This document shows positions 1 to 5,895 of a stretch of 12,488 bases of DNA, in pieces (positions within the stretch are counted from its first letter, which is position 1; each line of letters begins with the position of its first letter). The stretch spans positions 1-12,488 of the forward strand of contig JBKJTT010000028.1 in NCBI GenBank assembly GCA_046590205.1. The letters run 5' to 3'. This stretch comes from DATDEW01 sp046590205. Lineage in GTDB: Bacteria > Bacteroidota > Ignavibacteria > Palsa-1295. The position numbers and the translations under genes were made by a program. The notes under the pieces are model-generated. The model saw only the letters and a list, made by a program, of their open reading frames with translations. It was not told where the DNA came from and did no database searches.

Positions 1-21
1 ACCAATATTCGTGTGTGCATT

Positions 22-51
22 ATGTGTGTTATTGAATAGAATAACACACAT
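22..51. repeat. 12-bp perfect inverted repeat
   Basis: The arms at 22-33 (ATGTGTGTTATT) and 40-51 (AATAACACACAT) are exact reverse complements around a 6-nt loop, GAATAG. The stem is A/T-rich and has no T-run on either side, so it does not look like a standard intrinsic terminator. It could be an operator-like palindrome or the end of a transcript from outside the window. The symmetry is seen directly; the role is unknown. Confidence 0.6.
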
Positions 52-206
52 TAATAGCAGAAGCGTTGTAGTCCGACAAGGAAAAATACAATGCAATTGG
101 AACAGAACATAATATGCTGAAACTTAGGATTACTCTATAAATAATCCCAAGGCTTACGCCGCTCTGCGTTACCAACGTTTTGCTACTATCGGAGCTTGCG
201 GAGGGT

Positions 207-223
207 GCAGGTCGGGGACCTGC
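207..223. repeat. Short GC-rich hairpin, GCAGGTC/GACCTGC
   Basis: A perfect 7-bp inverted repeat (207-213 and 217-223) encloses a GGG loop. It sits in a stretch (about 150-240) clearly richer in GC than the DNA on either side, which suggests an inserted or dispersed repeat unit rather than local sequence drift. No T-run follows on either strand, so a terminator is unlikely. Confidence 0.45.
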
Positions 224-413
224 GGTACGGGGGTGCCTATGTAAAATGGCGATAATGTGCTGGAAACGGGGATAATGGGAACATCAAAAGATTATCTTGT
301 TGATTTGCAATAAGTTAGCGTCTATCTTTTTTGAGCATCTTGCAAAACGGAGTTTCATGTGTTATTTTTGTAAGGGAAAGTTCGTCTATCCCCCTTATCT
401 CCGAGAGATTTTA

Positions 414-454
414 GATTGCTTCGTCAGTCGCTGCCGCTCCTTCCTCGCAATGAC
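414..454. repeat. Dispersed intergenic repeat-like element (GATTGCTTCGTC...CGCAATGAC)
   Basis: This 41-bp piece starts GATTGCTTCGTC and ends CCTCGCAATGAC, so its ends carry the short inverted repeat ATTGC/GCAAT. Read on the other strand (GTCATTGCGAGG...GAAGCAATC) it resembles a short intergenic repeat that I remember as recurring in many unrelated bacterial genomes. It is GC-richer than its surroundings and has no coding potential. The match is from memory and cannot be confirmed here; only one copy lies in this window. Confidence 0.5.
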
Positions 455-499
455 ATGACGGACTGAAAGCATGCACTGAACAACGTGAATGTGTCCGTT

Positions 500-523
500 C
501 CACTGATTGTTAACCACTAATCA
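500..523. repeat. Imperfect direct repeat CCACTGATTG / CCACTAATCA
   Basis: Two decamers starting CCACT, at 500-509 and 514-523, agree at 7 or 8 of their 10 positions and are followed by a run of seven T. They lie in the non-coding left region close to the TTCAT repeat. The function is not evident and the element may be simple sequence. Confidence 0.3.
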
Positions 524-566
524 CTTTTTTTATGTGTAAACTTACAGCACCTCCGCTAAAACCCTG

Positions 567-587
567 TTCATAATTCATAGTTCATCA
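567..587. repeat. Three tandem TTCATNN heptamers
   Basis: TTCATAA, TTCATAG and TTCATCA follow one another without gaps. Such short A/T-rich tandem runs are common in intergenic DNA of this group. Positions 1-639 as a whole contain no open frame that looks like protein, no recognisable RNA gene and no mobile-element gene, only this and the other short repeats listed. Confidence 0.45.
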
Positions 588-639
588 TTTCCCGAAGAGT
601 GCACAATTAGTAGGATGATTTATAAGGAGTTACAGACCA

Positions 640-1146
640 TTATTGCGAAGTTGGACCTTGGGTTTCTTCACTCTGGAGCTTCTCAAGTAGGCCTTTTAAG
701 AGTGTCGTTCTTTCGTCGTCCTCTATTTCAAACTGTTCCTGCGGTATGCCGGTACAATCCTCGCTATGGAGGTTTTTCATCGGGATTGCCAGCAACATGG
801 CATCATGGATATCTTCGCTAAGATCGACATCAGGAGATAAATGGGATTCATAGGTATGGAGGTAAAGCTCTTCGGAATCATCCCCAATCTCTTCTTCAGT
901 AAAGGAGATAACCACTTTTGTCGAAAACTCCCGCTCAAACTCAATGCCGCATCTATCGCAGATGAATATGCCCTTTGCAGAGAGTGTAAGATGAAAATTG
1001 AGCTGTTCGGCGATGATTAGCTCCCCAACTGCGGAAATATCTCCGTTAAACGGCTGTAGCTCGAGAAGTGCCGTATCAGCTTTCAAGTGTACAGGATATT
1101 GCCCGTCTTTTAGTCCGCGAACTCTGTACTTTATAATGTTCCTCAT
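640..1146 (-). CDS. DUF177 / YceD family protein
   Basis: A 168-residue DUF177 protein of the YceD family, which is associated with the large ribosomal subunit and 23S rRNA accumulation and is usually encoded just before rpmF (bL32). The N-terminus (IIKYRVRGLKDG) fits the family opening. The CDRC pair (C63, C66) and a later C131, after VDLSEDIHDAMLLAIPMKNL, match the conserved positions; the fourth Cys of the CxxC...CxGxC versions is absent, as I recall for many Bacteroidota members. I chose the ATG at 1146 because it places the domain right at the N-terminus. A GTG at 1170 and an ATG at 1164 in the same frame are alternatives, and no Shine-Dalgarno decides between them. No rpmF follows within the remaining 639 bases. 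The gene diverges from the LolC/E-type permease gene with about 40 bp between starts. The family call is firm; the function is inferred. Confidence 0.82.
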   Translation of the reverse strand: MRNIIKYRVRGLKDGQYPVHLKADTALLELQPFNGDISAVGELIIAEQLNFHLTLSAKGIFICDRCGIEFEREFSTKVVISFTEEEIGDDSEELYLHTYESHLSPDVDLSEDIHDAMLLAIPMKNLHSEDCTGIPQEQFEIEDDERTTLLKGLLEKLQSEETQGPTSQ

Positions 1147-1186
1147 GATATGAAAAACAGTCATTCTCACGAAATAATCACCCGAG

Positions 1187-2461
1187 GTGAATCAATCTCG
1201 TAATTTTGCCAACGTGCGATACGAACTCTTTCTTGCAAAACGATATGCCTTCTCAAGGCGGTCGCAGAATTTCATCACTATTATCAGTGTCATCTCGACG
1301 CTCGGTATCATGGTTGGTGTCGCTGCGCTAATCTGTGTGCTTTCTGTTTTCAATGGCTTCTCAAAGGTTGTAACGGATATACTCGTCAGCTTTGACCCTC
1401 ACATAAGGATCACAGCCGTTCAAGACACTACCCGTTCTTTTGAAGAAGCATTTTCCATAAGCAATACCGAGGAGGTCATTAAGAAACTGTCCGGCATAGA
1501 TGGGATTCGTTCTGTTGCACCCGTCATAAAGAGCAAAGCTGTCCTCGTCCACTATACACTTCCGAAGGTGGCAAGCGTTATAGCCATAGACGAAAACGAA
1601 GTTGAGAAAGTATCGGGGATGTCGAAGGTCGTCAGTTCAGGGGAAATGAAACTTGATTCGGAGAGTATCCTTCTTGGTCAACTTCTTGCCGATAATCTTG
1701 CTATTATTCCCGGCGATACGATTGAAGTATTTAGTCCGTCAGGAATGGAGAGAATCCTAACCGAACCAGTTGAGCCGAAATCGCGTCGGCTAATTGTACG
1801 AGGTATCTTCGCTACCAATAATCGCGATTATGATATGCAGAATGCGTACGTCTCGCTCACTACCGGAAGAGACCTCTTCGAGATACCGAAAGAAGCAGCA
1901 ACAAGCATTGAGATTCGGCTTGAAGACATTCAGGAGTCAATACCTACTAAAGCCGAGATAGAGAAGATATTACCGAAGGATAAGTACACGGTTCAAACAT
2001 GGTTTGATCTGCATACTGACCTTTATAATGTGATGGATATGGAGCGGTGGATCGCTTTTGCTATTCTTATCCTTATCGTCGCCGTTGCATCGTTCAGCAT
2101 CTTTAGTGCACTGACTCTTACTGTCTTTGAAAAGAAGCGCGACATCGGGTTGCTCTCTGCTCTCGGAGCAGAAACCAGTAATATCCAACGAGTGTATCTC
2201 TATCAAGGACTTTTAACAGGCGTATCGGGCGTATTCCTTGGATGTGTGATAGGACTCGGTATTGTTTATTTACAGCAGGAAATAGGATTCTTTAAGCTCG
2301 ATACAAGTGTCTATATCATCCCTGCGCTGCCTGTAGAATTAAAGTTGTCTGATTTTCTTTGGGTTAGTATTGGGGCATTGATACTTGTTTCGCTTGCAGC
2401 TATCTATCCAGCAAAACAAGCAGCAAAAGTTCGTCCGGCAGAAGCATTGAAGTGGGAATAA
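1187..2461 (+). CDS. LolC/LolE-type ABC transporter permease
   Basis: A 424-residue inner-membrane permease of the MacB/LolCE type. It has one N-terminal membrane segment (about 29-56), a large periplasmic domain (about 60-285) and three C-terminal segments (about 287-313, 338-362, 388-408). EKKRDIGLLSALGA (315-328) is the cytoplasmic coupling helix typical of the family, and the C-terminus PAKQAAKVRPAEALKWE is also characteristic. Its opening, LFLAKRYAFSRRSQNFITIIS, matches the conserved LolC/E N-terminus. With the ATPase 2 nt downstream it should form the complex that releases lipoproteins from the inner membrane for transfer to the outer membrane. The start is GTG at 1187; a second in-frame GTG at 1214 is also possible, and no ATG comes before the first membrane segment. 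One permease gene is seen, so a homodimeric LolF-like arrangement is possible. Confidence 0.88.
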   Translation: MNQSRNFANVRYELFLAKRYAFSRRSQNFITIISVISTLGIMVGVAALICVLSVFNGFSKVVTDILVSFDPHIRITAVQDTTRSFEEAFSISNTEEVIKKLSGIDGIRSVAPVIKSKAVLVHYTLPKVASVIAIDENEVEKVSGMSKVVSSGEMKLDSESILLGQLLADNLAIIPGDTIEVFSPSGMERILTEPVEPKSRRLIVRGIFATNNRDYDMQNAYVSLTTGRDLFEIPKEAATSIEIRLEDIQESIPTKAEIEKILPKDKYTVQTWFDLHTDLYNVMDMERWIAFAILILIVAVASFSIFSALTLTVFEKKRDIGLLSALGAETSNIQRVYLYQGLLTGVSGVFLGCVIGLGIVYLQQEIGFFKLDTSVYIIPALPVELKLSDFLWVSIGALILVSLAAIYPAKQAAKVRPAEALKWE

Positions 2462-2463
2462 TT

Positions 2464-3141
2464 ATGCAAGAATTATTAAAAGTACAAGCATTAACGAAAC
2501 GATTCGCATTCTCTGGCTCTGGAGTCGTGGATGTTTTTCATGATGTTTCTTTCTCTGTTAGTAGCGGCGAAGTCGTTACGCTGACCGGTCCCAGCGGCTC
2601 GGGAAAAAGCACATTGCTCAACATCATTGGCACGCTCGATACCCCAACATCTGGCAACGTACTCTTAGAGAATGAAGACCTTGTCAAGCTCTCGCCGAAA
2701 GAACTTGCCTCACGACGCAATAAAAAGATTGGGTTTATTTTTCAATTTCATCATCTGCTTCCAGAATTCACGGCGATCGAAAATGTCGCTATGCCAGCAC
2801 TCATAGCAGGTGAGGATAAAGAGACAGCTACAAAGAAAGCAAAACAACTACTCGAAGAAGTCGGGCTTGGCTCTCGTCTTGAGCATCGCCCTGCGGAGTT
2901 ATCAGGCGGCGAGGCACAGCGTACGGCTGTTGCACGAGCGTTTATTATGAATCCGGCTATTGTTCTTGCCGATGAACCAACGGGCAACCTTGATCTTGAG
3001 AACAGCAATAAACTCTTCTCACTGATATTAGACCTCTCGAAGTCAAGGAATCAGACGTTCCTTATCGTAACGCATAACGCCGATCTTGCAGAGCGTGCTA
3101 CGCGCAGACTGCATCTTGAAGGTGGGATATTACACCAGTGA
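2464..3141 (+). CDS. lolD: LolD-type ABC transporter ATP-binding protein
   Basis: A 225-residue nucleotide-binding subunit of the LolD/MacB family, length as expected. It shows Walker A GPSGSGKST (42-50), Q-loop Q94, signature LSGGE (146-150), Walker B IVLADEP (166-172) and switch His204. The ATG at 2464 begins 2 nt after the stop of the permease gene, so the two are surely one transcription and translation unit. I prefer this ATG to the GTG at 2452, which overlaps the upstream gene and would add four residues. It powers the partner permease, probably in lipoprotein sorting to the outer membrane. A MacB-like or other exporter role cannot be excluded by sequence alone, because this ATPase family is broad. 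Confidence 0.88.
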   Translation: MQELLKVQALTKRFAFSGSGVVDVFHDVSFSVSSGEVVTLTGPSGSGKSTLLNIIGTLDTPTSGNVLLENEDLVKLSPKELASRRNKKIGFIFQFHHLLPEFTAIENVAMPALIAGEDKETATKKAKQLLEEVGLGSRLEHRPAELSGGEAQRTAVARAFIMNPAIVLADEPTGNLDLENSNKLFSLILDLSKSRNQTFLIVTHNADLAERATRRLHLEGGILHQ

Positions 3142-3143
3142 CA

Positions 3144-3217
3144 AATAACAAAGGGAACGGCGTAACGACCGGCAGGGTTTTCAACACGTTATTAATAACA
3201 AAAGGTAATGGCAACAC
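3144..3217 (+). repeat. Imperfect direct repeat, 50 bp apart, reaching the DUF3098 start
   Basis: AATAACAAA at 3144-3152 recurs at 3194-3202, and the following bases (GGGAACGGC and AGGTAATGGC) are also alike. The second copy carries the start codon of the next gene at 3208. It looks like a small local duplication in the gap after lolD. No hairpin or clear promoter is visible in this 66-bp gap. Confidence 0.35.
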
Positions 3218-3513
3218 AACGTCCGCAAACTCGTCAACGTACAACAGCAGCAAAGAGCAGCACGAAGCAGTCTTCTGTTCGTCCTTTTCAGATGCCCTTC
3301 GAGTCGAAGAACATCATGATAATCCTCGGTGGCATCCTTTTTATTACCCTTGGTTATTTCCTCATGTCTTCGGATGAAGTTATGGGCTCAATGGCTCTCA
3401 ACGTCTCTCCTATTATCCTCTTGATTGGTTACTTGGTAGTTATCCCGTTCGGAATCATGTACGGTTCAAAGGGAGCTAAGAAAGCAGAGAACGCTACACC
3501 GGAGAATTCCTAA
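3208..3513 (+). CDS. DUF3098 family membrane protein
   Basis: A 101-residue protein with a charged, Gln/Thr/Ser-rich N-terminal tail (1-30) and two membrane segments (about 35-53 and 65-86). The pattern PFESKNIMIILGGILFITLG followed by GYFLM and then SPIILLIGYLVVIP is that of DUF3098, a small family found in Bacteroidota and relatives with no assigned biochemical role. The ATG at 3208 has AAGG close upstream. It follows lolD by 66 bp on the same strand. In Bacteroidota this family is usually next to ftsX and uppP, so its place behind a Lol-type permease/ATPase pair suggests a general link to FtsX-like permeases or the envelope; that is inference. Its stop codon overlaps that of the convergent rimM by 4 nt. 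Confidence 0.78.
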   Translation: MATQRPQTRQRTTAAKSSTKQSSVRPFQMPFESKNIMIILGGILFITLGYFLMSSDEVMGSMALNVSPIILLIGYLVVIPFGIMYGSKGAKKAENATPENS

Positions 3514-4031
3514 GTATTACTCTCCCCTCGAGAGAATGCTTCCAGTAAATTCACAGTGATCTTTTTTGCAGAGCGTTCAATACGAACGAACTCCGGGCTG
3601 TTTCTATGGACCAGTCTCTCTTCCCCATCAGGCAAACCAATCGAGACAATGTTTCCGCTTGGAAGTTCTAATACCTCGGTTACTACTCCAATTTCAGAAC
3701 CTGTCTTTTCTTCTATTGCTTTCATCCCGATAAGTTCATCAGCGTATGCTTCATTATCAGGGAGTGGTAAGCGTTCTGATTCATCTATGACTATCTCAAA
3801 TCCCCGAAGCGCATCTGCTTCATCTCGATTATTGATCTCGGCAAACTTGATAATCAATCCATTGGTACTATTGCGGACTTTCTCAAGTGTCAGCATTTGC
3901 TCTGTTTTCCCTTTTACTCGTACTGTCTTGAGTTTGGTAAAGCGTGAATCATCAAAGGTATAACTTTGCGCCGTGACCTCGCCGCGTACGCCATGCGGTT
4001 TGCGAATCCGAGCTATGGTAATATCAGCCAT
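3510..4031 (-). CDS. rimM: Ribosome maturation factor RimM
   Basis: A 173-residue RimM, a 16S rRNA processing factor that binds uS19 and helps mature the 30S head. The N-terminal RimM domain opens with ITIARIRKPHGVRGEV, which is diagnostic. The C-terminal PRC-barrel begins near YADELIGMKAIEEKTGSEIG (96-115) and ends with FVRIERSAKKITVNLLEAF. The length is standard. It lies downstream of rpsP, the usual order, but trmD and rplS, which normally follow, are absent; the gene instead meets DUF3098 tail to tail with overlapping stop codons (CTAA on the plus strand). Only 16 nt separate its ATG from the hairpin after rpsP, so its expression probably depends on read-through or on a promoter inside rpsP. 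Confidence 0.93.
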   Translation of the reverse strand: MADITIARIRKPHGVRGEVTAQSYTFDDSRFTKLKTVRVKGKTEQMLTLEKVRNSTNGLIIKFAEINNRDEADALRGFEIVIDESERLPLPDNEAYADELIGMKAIEEKTGSEIGVVTEVLELPSGNIVSIGLPDGEERLVHRNSPEFVRIERSAKKITVNLLEAFSRGESNT

Positions 4032-4035
4032 GTTG

Positions 4036-4069
4036 TTTAAAATACAAAAGCCCCGAGGGTTCGGGGCTT
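4036..4069 (-). terminator. Intrinsic terminator/attenuator between rpsP and rimM
   Basis: A perfect 9-bp stem, AAGCCCCGA (4048-4056) with TCGGGGCTT (4061-4069), has a 4-nt loop. Read on the minus strand it is followed by TTGTATTTT, a T-rich tract. It lies 19 nt after the rpsP stop and ends 16 nt before the rimM start. The structure is seen directly; that it terminates part of the rpsP transcripts and lowers rimM expression is inference. Confidence 0.8.
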
Positions 4070-4088
4070 ATTGTTAATAGAATTCATA

Positions 4089-4682
4089 TTACACTGCTGC
4101 CGGAGCTTCAGCCGCAGGTGTTTCAACAGCCGCTTCTACAACTGGTATTGCTTCAGCAACAGGCGCAGGCGCCTCAACAGCAACTTCTGCAACTGGTGCA
4201 GCTTCAGCCGGTGCCTCTGCAACAACTTCAGCAACTGGTGCTTCCTCAACTGCCGGAGGAGCCGCCGCTGCTGCAAGTGCATCAGCTTTAGCTTTCTCTT
4301 CAGCTTCTTTTTTCTTACGAGCAGAGTCTTTCTTTGCTACGATCTTACGTGCTTCAGATGAATCTCTGTTCTCTTTCCATGTATTGAAAATCTCTTCAGC
4401 GCGAGCTGGCTCGATTTTCTTCTTTTCAAGATGCCATTTCAAAAGGACACCTTCTTTTGATAGGAGTGAGCGAACGGTATCGGTCGGCTGTGCACCAACT
4501 TTGAGCCAGTACATAATGCGCTCTTCGTTGAGGTCAAGAACTTTGTTAGTTTCGTTGGTTGGGCGGTACTGTCCGAGCGCTTCGATGAAACGTCCGTCAC
4601 GGCGTGAACGGCTGTCTGCCGCGATGATCTTGTAGATAGGGAGCTTTTTACGCCCCTGCTTTGCTAAGCGAAGTTTAACCAT
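4089..4682 (-). CDS. rpsP: 30S ribosomal protein bS16 with long low-complexity tail
   Basis: A 197-residue bS16. The first 85 or so residues are a classic S16 domain (MVKLRLAKQGRKKLPIYKII, then DGRFIEALGQYRP and a region with AQPTDTVRSLLSKEGVLLKW). After it come a charged Lys/Glu/Ala segment (about 86-133) and an Ala/Pro/Glu/Val-rich tail (134-197) built on repeats of APVAEV and VEAP. Ordinary S16 is about 80-90 residues; tails of this kind are known in Bacteroidota. S16 binds 16S rRNA early in 30S assembly; the tail should be disordered and lie at the ribosome surface. The ATG at 4682 follows an A/T-rich stretch without Shine-Dalgarno. The gene has its own leader of 127 bp after zapE and is followed by a terminator, then rimM. 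Confidence 0.95.
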   Translation of the reverse strand: MVKLRLAKQGRKKLPIYKIIAADSRSRRDGRFIEALGQYRPTNETNKVLDLNEERIMYWLKVGAQPTDTVRSLLSKEGVLLKWHLEKKKIEPARAEEIFNTWKENRDSSEARKIVAKKDSARKKKEAEEKAKADALAAAAAPPAVEEAPVAEVVAEAPAEAAPVAEVAVEAPAPVAEAIPVVEAAVETPAAEAPAAV

Positions 4683-4767
4683 AGTTATTTATGTTTTAAT
4701 GAGTTACTGAATTTGGGAGGATGTCTGCCGGGGCGCCGAACTATGGAAGCCCATTAGCAGAGTCTCT

Positions 4768-4802
4768 CAAATGTGGGGCGTATAACACCCAATGCGCCAA
4801 AA
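4768..4802 (-). promoter_or_regulatory. Candidate Bacteroidota-type promoter for rpsP
   Basis: On the minus strand TTTTGG (4797-4802) is followed 21 nt later by CACATTTG (4768-4775). This is close to the Bacteroidota pattern TTTG, about 19-21 nt, TAnnTTTG, with one mismatch in the TA pair. It would give a leader of roughly 80 nt before the rpsP ATG. The gap also holds a GC-rich stretch with GGCGCC (4731-4736). This is pattern reading only. Confidence 0.28.
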
Positions 4803-4809
4803 GATTTCC

Positions 4810-5889
4810 CTAAACCAGCATTTCAGCCGTAATCTGCGTCATTTCATTGAGCCGCGAAAGTGTCCTGCGATACTTCTTAGTATCACCACCATTCATGATT
4901 GTATGGTGGAAAATCGCTGAAAGAGGGACTTCGGAAGAGACAACAATAGCAATATTATCGTCATAGCATTTATCGATAAAATATACAAATCGGAGTGCTT
5001 CATGAGGATGTGTAAATTCTGAAAAACCGGAAATAACGAAGGCATTGACAGAGGAAAGTAAAGTCCTGATTTTCATCGGATGAGCTGATGAAAGCAGATT
5101 TTTAAGCTCTTTATAGCTAATATTTATAACATCTTGCAAATTTCTATTCAAGCTATCTATAGCATTTCCAAAGCCATGTATTTCTGCACTGACATACCAT
5201 GTTGACTGTTCTGTCTGATGAAGATGATGCGAGATACGATAGTCTTCGCCATCTATGCGAACTTGTCTGAATTTCTTTGCCATCTCGCCAATTTCGCGAC
5301 GGAAATCTTCGTCCGAAAACCGCTCATCCCCAAGTGCTCCGGGAGGAGTATTTGAGCTTGTAATGATATGGACACCAGCATCAAACAACTGTCCGAGAAG
5401 ATTAGTCGAGATTCGAGAATTAGCTGGGTCATCAAGCTCAAATTCATCGATAATGAGCAGATCAAAGTCCTTGAAAGTAGCAAATGTACCGTCAAGCTTC
5501 TGCAAACCGACAAGGTACATCAGCTCCTGAAATGAGAGATATGCCTTCTTCTCTGAAGTAAATGAATGGAAACATGAAGCAAGCAAATGGGTCTTGCCTA
5601 CACCGAAGCCACCATCGAGATAGATGCCGCTTCCCTTTGGTCTGTCTTTTGATGAAAATATGGAAAGTAAGGAGCTTTTTGGTCTATTTTTAGACTCAAC
5701 ATCCTTTAAGAAATGACGGAGTATCTCAACGGCTCTAACTTGAGATGGAAATCTGTCATCAGGAATATAGTTTGAGAACTCTGCTTGATTAAAATGTGAT
5801 GGAGGTAGAAGGTCAGACAGAATTTCATCAAGAACAACAGGCATGTTGGCACGCCTAATAAGCTCCTCAATTGTAGTGGTAGTAGGCAA
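4810..5889 (-). CDS. zapE: ZapE / AFG1-family ATPase
   Basis: A 359-residue P-loop ATPase of the ZapE/AFG1 family; bacterial ZapE acts at the division ring, mitochondrial Afg1 in protein quality control. Walker A is GGFGVGKT (93-100), Walker B LLIIDEFELDDP (144-155), sensor-like TSSN (177-180), then RFSDEDFRREI and VRIDGEDYR. The C-terminal lid has RFVYFIDKCYDDNIAIVVSSE and RRTLSRLNEM. The wording LDGGFGVGKTHLLAS, DEFELDDP and RIDGEDYR recalls actinobacterial members more than proteobacterial ZapE (DEFxVTDIADAM). The longest frame opens with TTG at 5889, two codons after the in-frame stop of the GH gene; the first ATG is at 5844 and would remove 15 plausible helical residues. It is the last gene of the eda-GH105-zapE run, which is an unexpected setting for a division ATPase. 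Confidence 0.85.
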   Translation of the reverse strand: MPTTTTIEELIRRANMPVVLDEILSDLLPPSHFNQAEFSNYIPDDRFPSQVRAVEILRHFLKDVESKNRPKSSLLSIFSSKDRPKGSGIYLDGGFGVGKTHLLASCFHSFTSEKKAYLSFQELMYLVGLQKLDGTFATFKDFDLLIIDEFELDDPANSRISTNLLGQLFDAGVHIITSSNTPPGALGDERFSDEDFRREIGEMAKKFRQVRIDGEDYRISHHLHQTEQSTWYVSAEIHGFGNAIDSLNRNLQDVINISYKELKNLLSSAHPMKIRTLLSSVNAFVISGFSEFTHPHEALRFVYFIDKCYDDNIAIVVSSEVPLSAIFHHTIMNGGDTKKYRRTLSRLNEMTQITAEMLV

Positions 5890-5895
5890 GGACTG

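Noticed and set aside
1..39. Frame open from the left edge to a TAG at 37-39, possibly a gene end
   Set aside because: Only twelve codons are visible and they are A/T- and GT-repeat driven; the stop falls in the loop of the inverted repeat. It cannot be supported.
1..639. CRISPR array or phase-variable repeat tract in the left intergenic stretch
   Set aside because: The repeats are of different kinds, two or three copies at most, with no regular spacer size.
615..821. Short plus-strand frame at the start of the DUF177 region
   Set aside because: It is antisense to the DUF177 3' end and shows no recognisable pattern.
3138..3377. Frame starting at the lolD stop and running through the DUF3098 gene
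   Set aside because: It overlaps DUF3098 in another frame and has no membrane or domain pattern, while the DUF3098 frame matches its family throughout.
3556..3963. Ser-rich 135-codon frame antisense to rimM
   Set aside because: Its low-complexity Ser/Ile composition is typical of antisense frames, and rimM on the other strand is certain.
4071..4361. Plus-strand frame opposite the S16 tail, rich in Cys, Phe, Arg and Ser
   Set aside because: The odd composition is simply the complement of the Ala/Pro/Glu repeat codons of rpsP; the minus-strand frame starts with an unmistakable S16 domain.
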